DNA from: Aedes albopictus
Lineage: Eukaryota > Arthropoda > Insecta > Diptera > Culicidae
NCBI RefSeq assembly: GCF_035046485.1
Contig: NC_085138.1
Coordinates: 29,723,047 to 29,787,046, forward strand
Reading direction: 5' to 3'
DNA: 64,000 nt
Program-made: the position numbers and the translations under genes
Notes under the pieces: generated by a model
What the model was told of the DNA's origin: nothing
What the model saw: only the letters and a program-made list of their open reading frames with translations
Database searches by the model: none
Shown here: positions 34,240 through 46,579 of the stretch, piece after piece
Layout of the letters: each line of letters begins with the position of its first letter
Numbering within the stretch: position 1 is the first letter of the stretch

Positions 34240-35690
34240 CCTCCTGGGATTTATACACGTTCAGGGAAACCGGAGGAACATCGCTTAAGACTGACGAGGA
34301 TGTTGCGCTACTACACCCTCGGCGTTGGAGTGAAATTACTTTGTAGCTAACAAGGTATCAAGCTAAGGTATAGTTGCTCACTCAATTATACTCATATATG
34401 GAATAGGATAGGGCTGTGATATTGCACTACAATGATCTAGTTTAGCACCTAGTGTTCAATTTGGTTAATGTGTATTTTTATTCATACTTTTCCATTACTT
34501 GTTTGCTGTTTACTGTTTTCTTTTCAACTTGAGTGCAATTACAGGTCTTCCTTCGTTCCATTTTCCCAATGTACAATGTTTGTGTATTTTTTCTTGTCGG
34601 ACAATACAGTACTCCTCTCTGACTCGGGAGTGTGGGAGAGTATTCCTGGTTCAACTGAGGACTGAAACATTTATCACATTGCATTTGTTTTGCCGAATAA
34701 GATGTTCGCCGTCATAGTAACATTCAACAACTCGAGAAGGCGACGACGTTTGTGTTTGGGATGTTCTAATGTTGTTATTCTGAGTGGTTTTGCTATGTAT
34801 TTCACCATCGAATGAGTATCGTTGTCCCTAGCCTATTCGAGGATGTTTTATTAGTTGGGTTTGGTTTTTATAAGTTCCAATTTGTTGTTAGATTTTGCTT
34901 ATTTGGAGTATATTTAGATTAGACTACTCACTGTTTGAATACCATCTTCATGTTTAGTCTGTATTTTTGCTACTAAAATCGAATAATTAGATTTTCTGTT
35001 TTAATCTATATTACGAGCGTATTGTTCTGTTCCTAGTTTGTTATTTCCGAAAACATGTTTTACTTTATTGGTTTAATTTTTTGTCTCTCCAAAGAAACAC
35101 TGTCAATTTTGTTAGTCTAATAATTTTATGTCTTTCATTGTTTTTTGATATTGTTTCCCAATGTCGTGGTCTTTTGAACTCACAAAATACACAAGTTACA
35201 TCCAATCACAGACGTGAAGTCGACGTGTGTGTAATACCTTGTAAGCCTTAGAAACAGTTCGCTGCCAAAAATTGATCCAATGTTTTGTGAGTTTCATCCT
35301 GACTAAAAATACATTGAGAAGTGAAGGAATGAGTCCGTTGGTTTTGCGATAAACTTGTCTTTTTTGTCTAGATGAGTAGTTATTTTCCTTTTTTTTTGGT
35401 TAAGAATTGTTCAATAACGGTGCCTAAAATGCTAGATTCTGCTTTTAACGTTTGTACATCTCTGTGCGTTATCCTATCCAAAAGCTTGGGAGGATGGTTC
35501 ATTTTAAGATGACTTCTTCGAATGAGTTTGTTAGCTAGTATGATTTCTTTCAACTTTTAGAGCATACTATTTTATTGAATTTCTTTGGGAATCCGCTTAT
35601 AGGATCCATGTTCCGAAAATAGGAAATCATCATCATGCGATATTTCAAACTTCGAGACTTTGAGGTGACTTTAGAAGAAACCCTGGAGGT
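34240..35690. other. T-rich stretch, possibly distal 3'UTR of dystrobrevin (minus)
   Basis: T-rich on +, i.e. A-rich on -, the mirror of the UTR-like block at 24.8-28.2 kb. AATAAA on the minus strand (TTTATT at 34477-34482) would be a late poly(A) site. No protein-like ORF. The link to dystrobrevin is inference only, because a minisatellite lies between. Confidence 0.25.
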
Positions 35691-38520
35691 ATTCTAGAAG
35701 AACTCTAGGCCAATCTTTGGAGGAATTCTGAGATAACTCGTGGAGCAAATCTGGGACAATTAATGTGGGTAAAATTCGGCAGGAGTTTTTGAAATTTTTT
35801 TTTCCGGAGAAATCTAGGAGAATTCCTGGAACAATTATAGGAGTATCCCCGGAGGAATTCCATGAGAATTCCCGGATAAATTTTAAGAGAATTCACGGTG
35901 GAATTGTAGGAGAATTCTTGAAGAAAATCTAGGAGAATACCCGGAGGAATTGGTCGGCGTTAAGTCAGACAGGACCATCTGTTTTTCAATGATTTCGAGA
36001 AAAATGCCTGCAAGCACTTGAAATTTCAAATCTCTGGCATTATTTTTAGAAACACTTTGATTCTTTTATGTAATGACACATCTGAATCAAAATAACGTCG
36101 AAAAGTTCTGGTTTATCGAATTCCTCAGCTTATCTTTACCTGCCCAAAAAATCGCGTAGTCCGCTCTGGCTGAACGCTGGCCAATTCTAGAATAATTCCC
36201 GGAGGAATTCTAGAAGAATTCCCGAAGAAATTCTGCTGGAGAATTCTGGGAGCAATTCTAGGAGAATCCTCGGATGAATTCAAGGTGAACTTTCGGAGGA
36301 GTTCTAGGAGAATTTCCTAATAAATAATAGGAGAATATCCGGAGGAATTATAGGAGAATTCCCGGAGAAATTCCAGGAGAATTCCCGGTCTAGGAGAATT
36401 CCCGGAGGAATTCCAGGAGAATTCCCGGTCTAGGGGAATTCCAGGAGGAATTCTGGGAGAATTCCTAGAGGAAAGCTGGGAGAATTCCTGGAGGAATTCT
36501 GGGAGAATCCTAGAGAAATTCTATGAGAATTCCCGGAGGAATTCTAGGAAAATTCTCGGAGGAATTCTAGAAGAACGCCCGGAGAAATTCTAGGAGAATT
36601 TCCGGAGAAATTCTAGGAGAACTTCTGAAGGAATTCTAGGGGAATTCCGGGAGGAATTCTGGGAGAATTCCTGGAGGAATTCTGGGAGAATTCCTGGAGG
36701 AATTCTAGGAGAATTCTTGGAGGAATTCTGAGAGAATTGCTGGAGGAATTCTGAGAGAATTGCTGGAGGAATTCTGGGAGAATCGCCGGAAGAATTCTGG
36801 GAGAAATGCTGAAGAAATTCTGGGAGAATTGCTGGAGAAATTCTGGGAGAATTCCTGGAGCAATTCTGGGAGAATTCCTGGAGCAATTCTAGGAGAATTC
36901 TCGGATGAATTCAAGGTGAATTTTCGGAGGAGTTCTAAGAGAATTTCCGGATAAATAATAGGAGAATTTCCGGAGGAATTATAGGAGAATACACGGAGGA
37001 ATTCCAGGAGAATTCCCGGTGTATGGGAATTCCTGGAGGAATTGTGGGAGAATTCCTGGAGGATTCTTGGAGAATTCCTAGAGGAGAGATGGGAGAATTC
37101 CTGGAGGAACTCAGGGAGAAGTCCTGGAGAAATTCTATGAGAATTCCCGGAGGAATCCCAGAAGAAATCTCGGAGGAATTCTAGAGAATTCCCGGAGGAA
37201 TTCTAAGAAAATTTCCGGAGAAATTATAGAAAAATTTCCGGACGACTTCTGGGAGAATTCCCGGAGGAATTCAAGGAAAATTCTCGGAGGAATTCTAGAA
37301 GAACGCCCGGAGAAATTCTAGGAGAACTTCTGAAGGAATTCTAAGGAAATTCCTGAAGGAATTCTGGGAGAATTCCTGGAGGAATTCTGGGAGAATTGCT
37401 GGAGGAATTCTGGGAGAATCGCTGGAAGAATTCTGGGAAAATTGCTGGAGAAATTCTGGAAGAAATGCTGGAGAAATTCTGGGTGAATTCCTGGAGGCAT
37501 TCTGGGAGAGTTCCTGGAGGAATTCTGAGAGAATTCCTGGAGCAATTCTGGAAGAATTCCTGGATCAATTCTGGGAGAATTTCTGGAGCAATTCTGGGAG
37601 AATTCCTGGAGGAATTCCGGGAGAATTCCTGGAGGAATTCCGGGAGAATTCCTGGAGGAATTCTGGGCGAATTTCTGGAGGAATTCTGGGAGAATTCCTG
37701 GAGGCATTCTGGGAGAGTTCCTGGAGGAATTCTGGGAGACTTTCTGGATCAATTCTGGGAGAATTCCTGGAGGAATTCTGGGAGAATTCCTAGAGGAATT
37801 CTGGGAGAATTTCTTGAGGAATTCTGAGAGAATTCCTGGAGGATTCTTGGAGAACTCCTAGAAGAAAGCTGGGAGAATTCCTGGAGGAATTCTGGGAGAA
37901 GCCCTGGAGAATTGCTGGGAGAATTCCCGGAGGAAATCTGGGAGAATTCCTGGAGGAATTTCAGGAGAATTCCTGGAGAAATTCTAGGAGAATTCCTGGA
38001 GGAAATCCAGGAGAATTCCCGGAGAAATTCTAGGAGAATTTTTGGAGGAGTTCTAGGAGAATTTCTGGAGGAATTCCAGGAGAATTCCCGAGGGAATTCT
38101 AGGAGAATTTGCGGAGGGATTCTAGGAGAATTTCCGGAGGAATTCAAGGAGCATTCCAGGGGAAATTCTTGAAGGAAGAATTCCCCGGAGGAATTCTAGG
38201 AGAACTCCCGGAAGAATTCAAGGAGTATTCCCGGAGGAATTCTAGGAGAATTTGCGAATGATGCTAGTAAAATTTTCGGAGGAATTCTAGGAGAATTTCC
38301 GGAGGAGTTCTAGGAGACCTCCCGGAGGAATTCAAGGAGCATTCCAGGAGGAAGTTTTGAAGAATAACCGGAGGAATTGTAGATGAATTCCCGGATGAAT
38401 ACTAGGAGAATTCCCAAAGGAATTTTAGGAGAATTCCCGAGAATAACTTTAGGAGAATTGCTGGAGGATTTCCTGAAGGAATTCCTGGAGTTTTCTTGGA
38501 AAAATCAGGAATTCTGAAAC
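35690..38520. repeat. Minisatellite array, GGAGGAATTCTAGGAGAATT orientation
   Basis: Tandem 22-24 bp units of GGAGGAATTCTGGGAGAATT type with many GAATTC sites, best ordered at 36190-38160. It is the reverse complement of the array at 40075-46170. A unique patch at about 35950-36185 interrupts it. Long ORFs on both strands read as (N/S)SRNSPRIPPGILPEFLQ-like or EEFWENSWRNSGRI-like repeats: products of periodicity near a multiple of three, not genes. Confidence 0.9.
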
Positions 38521-38659
38521 GAAGTTTTAGGAATTTTTGTTTTGAAGCTCGACATGTCGCTTGATGGTTTCGCAAAATTATTTTTCGTTGAAAAAGTATG
38601 CCCTAAAGAAAAGTAGGAAGCAATGCTTTTTGGGGAGTTACTTAAAAACACAAAAGAAA

Positions 38660-39461
38660 ACAAATAATAATTGAAATAAACTTCATTTATTAGAATATCA
38701 TCCTCAATAACGTAAAAAAGCGCTTGAACAGAGTAATCTTGAAACTAAAAGTAAAACCACTAGAGTAAGAAAAGCACTATTTTCCTACCAACAACGTTCA
38801 ACACGTACACCACGTGAGTGTAGTTGCAATATTTAGTTTACAACATAATAAATATTCGCGCAACCGAAAAAGCTATTTAAAAGTCACCACATTTGATGCT
38901 GGCGCTATGGAATGGAAACGGTTTCCTTAAATCTTACTGGCTTTTAACACGACTCTACAAAACCTATACAAAAAAACCTTTTTACGAATTAGATAAAGCA
39001 TTTCGTGCGGCTTATTTCTTTACCGATTCGCCGACGACTTCTACAAGGTAGCGATCACATACAAAAGATTAAATCATTAGCAAGGGTTAAAATTTAGGAA
39101 AACTTTTAAGGATTTCAGAGGAATGTGGTTTTAAGATTTTTTCGTTTATTTTACATAAATCGCTTTTCTACCGAATGGATTGTTTTTTCTTTGTCTATAA
39201 CTCGTGTATTCGTGGTACAGGTGTTTCTATATGGTGATATGATGCTATTTTCGTTAATACCACGTGCCTAACGTGGCCGGTGCCATAAGAGTGTCAGTTA
39301 AGTGAGTGAGTGCCGAATATCAGGAGCAGTTAATAGGTATATGTATGGGGCTGTTCGAATAATGGTTTTATGAGAGGGTGACCGAAGAATGGCAACACTG
39401 ACTGACTGACTGGTCGCGGTTTACCTACTATATTTAAACGACTGACTATGATGGTACGAAT
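38660..39461 (-). other. Dystrobrevin proximal 3'UTR (inferred)
   Basis: Follows the dystrobrevin TAA (39464-39462). Unique sequence down to an AATAAA on the minus strand (TTTATT at 38686-38691), just before the minisatellite begins at 38520. The exact cleavage site is not known. Confidence 0.5.
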
Positions 39462-39521
39462 TTACTGATTCTGCGAGTTGAGACTCCACTGGGCAAACTG
39501 CTCCTGCCATTGGACGTTGTC
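39462..39521 (-). CDS. Dyb: Dystrobrevin terminal coding exon
   Basis: The acceptor AG is at 39523-39522 after a CCCCCTCCAG tract. Phase 0. Encodes DNVQWQEQFAQWSLNSQNQ and TAA at 39464-39462. Short and Gln/Trp-rich. It joins exactly in phase to the preceding exon, and every junction upstream is also in phase, which supports the chain. Confidence 0.85.
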   Translation of the reverse strand, partial: DNVQWQEQFAQWSLNSQNQ

Positions 39522-39596
39522 CTGGAGGGGGTTGAAAATAGGAAATTTTGTTTAGCGATATTCTAATAATTCTGAATTTGGAGAGATTATGCGTAC

Positions 39597-39634
39597 CTTA
39601 TCACTCCACTCATGGCTTTGCATTTCCTCGAAGT
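39597..39634 (-). CDS. Dyb: Dystrobrevin microexon (38 bp)
   Basis: Acceptor CTATTTTACAG, donor GTACGC at 39596. Encodes (G)AC TTC... = DFEEMQSHEWSDK. The first base of its first codon comes from the previous exon. The upstream intron (39635-46528) is 6.9 kb and consists almost wholly of 23-bp minisatellite. Confidence 0.85.
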
Positions 39635-40074
39635 CTGTAAAATAGAAACGAAATAAGTTTGTTATGAATGTATATTCGAACTAAAAATTAAAATTTGTTT
39701 TTGAAAACGATCTTTTGTAACATACATTATGTGACTGTTCTAATTTCAGGGTGCTTACATAGATTCGAATTACATCGTTGAACAACAGTGACATTCTTTC
39801 AGTATATGGGACAAAGCTCTATTCTAATATATTGTTTGTAAAGTATTCAAATGAGTAGTTAGAAAATTTTCTTTGCTACGGGGTTCATTACATCAAAAAA
39901 GCAGAAATCTTTAAAAACAATACACTCAGCTCAACCCCACCATTGAATCCTTATGGTAATTTTTTAGATGCTAAAAATCGTTGGGAGTGACGTTGTTAAG
40001 TAAGTTAATGTCACTACACTGAAGCTATTTTGTCCTGGGAAGGGGCAAAGGAATTAGATATTTTCTAGAATGTC

Positions 40075-43000
40075 ACCCAAAATTCTTCCAGAATTCCTCC
40101 AGAAATTTTCCTAGAATTTCTCCTGCTATTCTCCAAGAATTCCTCCAGAAATTTTTGCAAGAATTTTTCCAGAAATTCCTCTACAATTTTCCTCTAGGAA
40201 TACTCCGGGAACTCCTCTAGGAATTCTCCTAGAATTCCTCCAGGAATCCTCCTAGAATTTCTCCAGGAATCCTCCTAGAATTCCTCCAGGAATCCTCCTA
40301 GAATTTCTCCAGGAATCCTCCTAGAATTCCTCCAGGAATTTTCCTAGAATTCCTCCAGGAATTCTCCTAGAATTCCTCTAGGAATTTTCCTAAAATTCCT
40401 CCAGGAATTCTCGTAGAATTCCTCCAGGAATTCTCCTAGAATTCCTCCAGGAATTCTCCTAGAATTCCTCCAGGAATTCTCCTAGGATTCCTCCAGGAAT
40501 TCTCCTAGAATTCCTCCAGGAATTCTCCTAGAATTCCTCCAGGAATTCTCCTAGAATTCCTCCAGGAATTCTCCTAGAATTCCTCCAGGAATTCTCCTAG
40601 AATTCCTCCAGGAATTCTCCTAGAATTCCTCCAGGAATTCTCCTAGAATTCCTCCAGGAATTCTCCTAGAAATCCTCCAGGAATTCTCCTAGAATTCCTC
40701 CAGGAATTCTCCTAGAATTCCTCCAGGAATTCTCCTAGAATTCCTCCAGGAATTCTCCTAGAATTCCTCCAGGAATTCTCCTAGATTTCCTCTAGGAATT
40801 CTCCTAGAATTCCTCCAGGAATTCTCCTAGAATTCCTCCAGAAATTCTGCTAGAATTCCTCTAGGAATTCTCCTAGAATTCCTCCAGGAATTCTCCTAGA
40901 TTTCCTCTAGGAATTCTCCTAGAATTCCTCCAGGAATTCTCCTAGAAATCCTCCAGAAATTCTGCTAGAATTCCTCTAGGAATTCTCGTAGAATTTCTCT
41001 AGGAATTCTCGTAGAATTCCTCTAGGAATTCTCGTAGAATTCCTCTAGGAATTCTCGTACAATTCCTCAAGGAATTCTCGTACAATTCCTCTGGGAATTC
41101 TCGTACAATTCCTCTGGGAATTCTCGTACAATTCCTCTGGGAGATCTCGTAGAATTCCTCTGGGAATCCTCGTAGAATTCCTCTACGAATTCTCGAAGTA
41201 TTCCTCTAGCAATTCTCGAAGTATTCCTCAAGGAATTCTCGTAGAATTCCTCAAGGAATTCTCGTAGAATTCCTCAAGGAATACTTGTAGAATTCCTCAA
41301 GGAATTCTCGTAGAATTCCTCAAGTAATTCTCGTAGAATTCCTCAAGGAATTCTCGTACAATTCCTCAAGTAATTCTCGTAGAATTCCTCAAGGAATTCT
41401 CGTAGAATTCCTCTAGGAATCGTCCTAGAATTCCTCCAGGAATGAATTAACTACATCGGCTGTTTTGCTACTCTCCGCATCGACCAATCTGGCGCTAGCT
41501 TCTATGCGCGAAAACACGCTAAAAGTAAATCGAAAAAATATTCTATGGCGAATAGCATCTAAAGGCAAATTTATCGAAGTGGAATACATTATTCGAAAAA
41601 ATATTTGGTAGTGGTTGTGCACAATGGTGACTACTATTAAGCCTACCAAATATTTTTTCAGTAAAAGTTTTCTATTTCAAGTAATTCAAGTTTAGATGCT
41701 TTTCACCATACAAAATAAAATGGATTTACTCCTGCTGATCAACTGTGGCTGCGCGCAAAGCGGGTAGTCCATTCTCCTAGAATTCCTCCAGGAATTCTCC
41801 TAGAATTCCTCCAGGAATTCTCCTAGAATTCCTCCAGGAATTCTCCTAGAATTCCTCCAGGAATTCTCCTAGAATTCCTCCAGGAATTCTCCTAGAATTC
41901 CTCCAGGAATTCTCCTAGAATTCCTCCAGGAATTCTCCTAGAATTCCTCCAGGAATTCTCCTAGAATTCCTCCAGGAATTCTCCTAGAATTCCTCCAGGA
42001 ATTCTCCTAGGATTCCTCCAGGAATTCTCCTAGAATTCCTCCAGGAATTCTCCTAGAATTCCTCCAGGAATCCTCCTAGAATTCCTCCAGGAATTCTCCT
42101 AGAATTCCTCCAGGAATTCTCCTAGAATTCCTCCAGGAATTCTCCTAGAATTCCTCCAGGAATTCTCCTAGAATTCCTCCAGGAATTCTCCTAGAATTCC
42201 TCCAGGAATTCTCCTAGAATTCCTCCAGGAATTCTCCTAGAATTCCTCCAGGAATTCTCCTAGAATTCCTCCAGGAATTCTCCTAGAATTCCTCCAGGAA
42301 TTCTCCTAGAATTCCTCCAGGAATTCTCCTAGAATTCCTCCAGGAATTCTCCTAGAATTCCTCCAGGAATTCTCCTAGAATTCCTCCAGGAATTCTCCTA
42401 GAATTCCTCCAGGAATTCTCCTAGAATTCCTCCAGGAATTCTCCTAGAATTCCTCCAGGAATTCTCCTAGAATTCCTCCAGGAATTCTCCTAGAATTCCT
42501 CCAGGAATTCTCCTAGAATTCCTCCAGGAATTCTCCTAGAATTCCTCCAGGAATTCTCCTAGGATTCCTCCAGGAATTCTCCTAGAATTCCTCCAGGAAT
42601 TCTCCTAGAATTCCTCCAGGAATTCTCCTAGAATTCCTCCAGGAATTCTCCTAGAATTCCTCCAGGAATTCTCCTAGAATTCCTCCAGGAATTCTCCTAG
42701 AATTCCTCCAGGAATTCTCCTAGAATTCCTCCAGGAATTCTCCTAGAATTCCTCCAGGAATTCTCCTAGAATTCCTCCAGGAATTCTCCTAGAATTCCTC
42801 CAGGAATTCTCCTAGAATTCCTCCAGGAATTCTCCTAGAATTCCTCCAGGAATTCTCCTAGAATTCCTCCAGGAATTCTCCTAGAATTCCTCCAGGAATT
42901 CTCCTAGAATTCCTCCAGGAATCCTCCTAGAATTCCTCCAGGAATTCTCCTAGAATTTCTCCAGGAATCCTCCTAGAATTCCTCCAGGAATCCTCCTAGA

Positions 43001-46000
43001 ATTCCTCCAGGAATCCTCCTAGAATTCCTCCAGGAATTCTCCGAGAATTTCTCCAGGATTTCTCCTAGAATTCCTCAAGGAATTCTCCTAGAATTCCTGC
43101 AGGAATCCTCCTAGAATTCCTCCAGGAATTCTCGTAGAATTCCTCTAGGAATTCCTCTAGGAGTTCTCGTACAATTCCTCTGGGAATTCTCGTAGAATTC
43201 CTCAAGGAATTCTCGTAGAATACCTCAAGGAATTCTCGTAGAATTCCTCAAGGAATTCTCGTAGAATTCCTCAAGGAATTCTCGTAGGATTCCTCTGGGA
43301 ATCCTCCTAGAATACCTCCAGGAATTCTCCTAGAATTCCTCCAGGAATTCTCCTAGAATTCCTCCAGGAATTCTCCTAGAATTCCTCCAGGAATTCTCCT
43401 AGAATTCCTCCAGGAATTCTCCTAGAAATTCCTCCAGGAATTCTCCTAGAATTCTTCCAGGAATCCTCCTAGAATTCCTCCAGGAATTCTCCTAGAATTC
43501 CTCCAGGAATTCTCCTAGAATTCCTCCAGGAATTCTCCTAGAATTCCTCCAGGAATTCTCCTAGAATTCCTCCAGGAATTCTCCTAGAATTCCTCCAGGA
43601 ATTCTCCTAGAATTCCTCCAGGAATTCTCCTAGAATTCCTCCAGGAATTCTCCTAGAATTCCTCCAGGAATTCTCCTAGAATTCCTCCAGGAATTCTCCT
43701 AGAATTCCTCCAGGAATTCTCCTAGAATTCCTCCAGGAATTCTCCTAGAATTCCTCCAGGATTTCTCCTAGAATTCCTCCAGGAATTCTCCTAGAATTCC
43801 TCCTGGAATTCTCCTAGATTTCCTCCAGGAATTCTCGTAGAATTCCTCTAGGAATTCTCTTAGAATTCCTCTAGGAATTCTCCTAGAATTCCTTTAGGAA
43901 TTCTGTCAAAATTCCTCTAGAAATTCTCGTAGTATTCCTCTAGGAATTCCTCTAGGAATTCTCGTACAATTCCTCTGGCAATTCTCGTTGAATTCCTCTG
44001 GGGATTCTCGTAGAATTCCTCTGGGATTTCTCGTAGAATTCCCCTAGGAATTCTCGAAGTATTCCTCAAGGAATTCTCGTAGAATTCCTCAAGGAATTCT
44101 AGTAGAATTACTCAAGGAGTTCTCGTAAAATTCCTCTAGGAATTCTCGGAGGATTCCTCTAGGAATTCTCGGAGGATTCCTCTAGGAATTCTCGGAGAAT
44201 TCCTTTAGGGATTCTCTGAGAATTCCTCTAGGAATTCTCCTAGAATTCCTCCAGGAATTCTCCTAGAACACCTCCAGGAATTCTCCTAGAATTCCTCCAG
44301 GAATTCTCCTAGAATTCCTCCAGGAATTCTCCTAGAATTCCTCCAGGAATTCTCCTAGAATTCCTCCAGGAATTCTCCTAGAATTCCTCCAGGAATTCTC
44401 CTAGAACACCTCCAGGAATTCTCCTAGAATTCCTCCAGGAATTCTCCTAGAATTCTTCCAGGAATTCTCATAGAACTCCTCCAGGAATTCTCCTAGAACT
44501 CCTCCAGGAATTCTCTTAGAACTCCTCCAGGAATTCTCCTAGAATATCTCCAGGAATTCTCCTAGAATATCTCCAGGAATTCTTCTGGAATTCCTCCAGG
44601 AATTCTCCTGGAATTCCTCCAGGAATTCTCCTGGAATTCCTCCAGGAATTCTCCTGGAATTCCTCCAGGAATTCTCCTGGAATTCCTCCAGGAATTTTCC
44701 TGGAATTCCTCCAGGAATTCTCCTGAAGTTCCTCCAGGAATTCTCCTAGAATTCTTCCAGGAATTCTCCTAGAATTCCTCCAGGAATTCTCCTAGAATTC
44801 TTCCAGGAATTTTCCTAGAATTCCTCCAGGAATTCTCCTAGAATTCCTCCAGGAATTCTCCTAGAATTCCTCCAGGAATTCTCCTAGAATTCTTCCAGGA
44901 ATGCTCCTAGAATTCCTCCAGGAATTCTCCTAGAATTCCTCCAGGAATTCTCCTAGAATTCCTCCAGGAATTCTCCTAGAATTCCTCCAGGATTTCTCCT
45001 AGAATTCCTCCAGGAATTCTCCTAGAATTCCTCCAGGAATTCTCCTAGAATTCCTCCAGGAATTCTCCTAGAATTCCTCCAGGAATTCTCCTAGAATTCC
45101 TCCAGGAATTCTCCTAGAATTCCTCCAGGAATTCTCCTAGAATTCCTCCAGGAATTCTCCTAGAATTCCTCCAGGAATTCTCCTAGAATTCCTCCAGGAA
45201 TTCTCCTAGAATTCCTCCAGGAATTCTCCTAGAATTCCTCCAGGAATTCTCCTAGAATTCCTCCAGGAATTCTCCTAGAATTCCTCCAGGAATTCTCCTA
45301 GAATTCCTCCAGGAATTCTCCTAGAATTGCTCCAGGAATTCTCCTAGAATTCCTCCAGGAATTCTCCTAGAATTTTACCAGGAATTCTCCTAGAATTCCT
45401 CCAGGAATTTTCCTAGATTTTCTCTAGGAATTCTCCTAGAATTCCTCCAGGAATTCTGCTAGAATACCTCCAGGAATTCTCCTAGAATTCCTCTAGGAAT
45501 TCTCGTAGAATTCCTTTAGGAATTCCTCTAGGAATTCTCGTACAATTCCTCTGGGAATTATCGTAGAATTCCTCTGGGGATTCTCGTAGAATTCCTCTGG
45601 GGATTCTCGTAGAATTCCTCTGGGGATTCTCGTAGAATTCCTCTGGGAATTATCGTAGAATTCCTCTAGGAATTCTCGTAGAATTCCTCTAGGAATTCTC
45701 GTAGAATTCCTCTAGGAATTCTCGTAGAATTTCTCTAGGAATTCACGTAGAATTCCTCTAAGAATTCTCGTAGAATTCCTCTAGGATTTCTCGTGGAATT
45801 CCTCTAGGAATTCTCGTAGAACTCTTCTAGGAATTCTCGTAGAATTCTTCTAGGAATACTCGTAGAATTCTTCTAGGAATTCTCGTAGAATTCTTCTAGG
45901 AATTCTCGTAAAATTCCTCTATGAATTCTCCTAGAATTTCTCTAGAATTCTTAGAATTCCTCTAAGAATTCTCCTTGAAATCCTCTAGTAATTCTCTTAG

Positions 46001-46170
46001 AATTCCTCTAGGAATTCTCCTAGAATTCCGCTGGGAATTCTCCTGGAATTCTTCTAGGAATTCTCCTAGAATTCCTCTATTGATTCTCCTAGAATTCCTC
46101 TAGGAATTCTCCTAGAATTCCTCTAGGAATTCTCCTAGAATTCCTCTAGGAAATCTCCTAAAATTGTGTA
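40075..46170. repeat. Large 23-bp EcoRI-rich minisatellite array in a dystrobrevin intron
   Basis: About 250 tandem units, monomer = GAATTCCTCCAG followed by GAATTCTCCTA. Each monomer holds two GAATTC sites 11-12 bp apart, so it is itself a dimer of an ~11.5-bp word. The core 41780-42950 and 43320-43780 is nearly homogeneous; edges carry variants (CTCGTAGAATTCCTCTAGG, CTCAAGGAATTCTCGTA). One 330-bp MITE interrupts it at 41444. It is transcribed within the dystrobrevin pre-mRNA as the purine-rich strand. Confidence 0.95.
41444..41770. mobile_element. 330-bp MITE copy 3 (in the minisatellite)
   Basis: Same element and orientation as at 21464 and 31648. The left flank CTCCAGGAAT and right flank ATTCTCCTAG join to a regular satellite unit, so the target was again AATT with AT on both sides. 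It is an insertion into an existing array, which continues on both sides. Confidence 0.75.
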
Positions 46171-46528
46171 CAATAACAAATTCGATGTAGGGTGACCAGC
46201 TTGTCGAATTAAAAGTTTGCGATTCCCTGCTATGAACAGTTCGCATGTATGGTGATATTAAACATTTCTGAGTATTAAAGTTTTTTTAGAAAGAGAGAGG
46301 CCTTCTAGTTCTAGTGTGTTTACACATTGAAGGAATGTCACATGTTCAACAGATGTTTTGAAATTGAGTGCTTTCTCAACAATTGGGCGGTGCTGTATAA
46401 CATTCAACGTGAATACTGTGATTGCTAAATGATGTAGGGGAACATACAAAAATTTCAATAATTTTGCTGCCTTATAAAATTACAAAACAAATGAAAAAAA
46501 TCACACGAGTATAATCATATTATCTTAC

Positions 46529-46579
46529 CTAGCATCTGTCTGACATGGTGGTGCATGCCATACTCTTCGTCGGATCCTA
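46529..46579 (-). CDS. Dyb: Dystrobrevin exon (51 bp)
   Basis: Acceptor CGTTTCAG, donor GTAAGATA at 46528. Encodes (V)GSDEEYGMHHHVRQML plus one base. Starts and ends with one base of a split codon carried over, consistent with its neighbours; as 51 bp it could be skipped without a frame change. Confidence 0.85.

Noticed and set aside
36590..38147. Long ORFs on both strands coding SRNSPRIPPGILPEFLQ-like repeats
   Set aside because: They come from a tandem repeat whose 22-24 bp units keep frames open on both strands; no starts, exons or domains support a protein.
40075..46170. Looks like a repeat-spacer array
   Set aside because: Units are contiguous 23-mers without unique spacers, in an insect intron; it is a minisatellite, not CRISPR.
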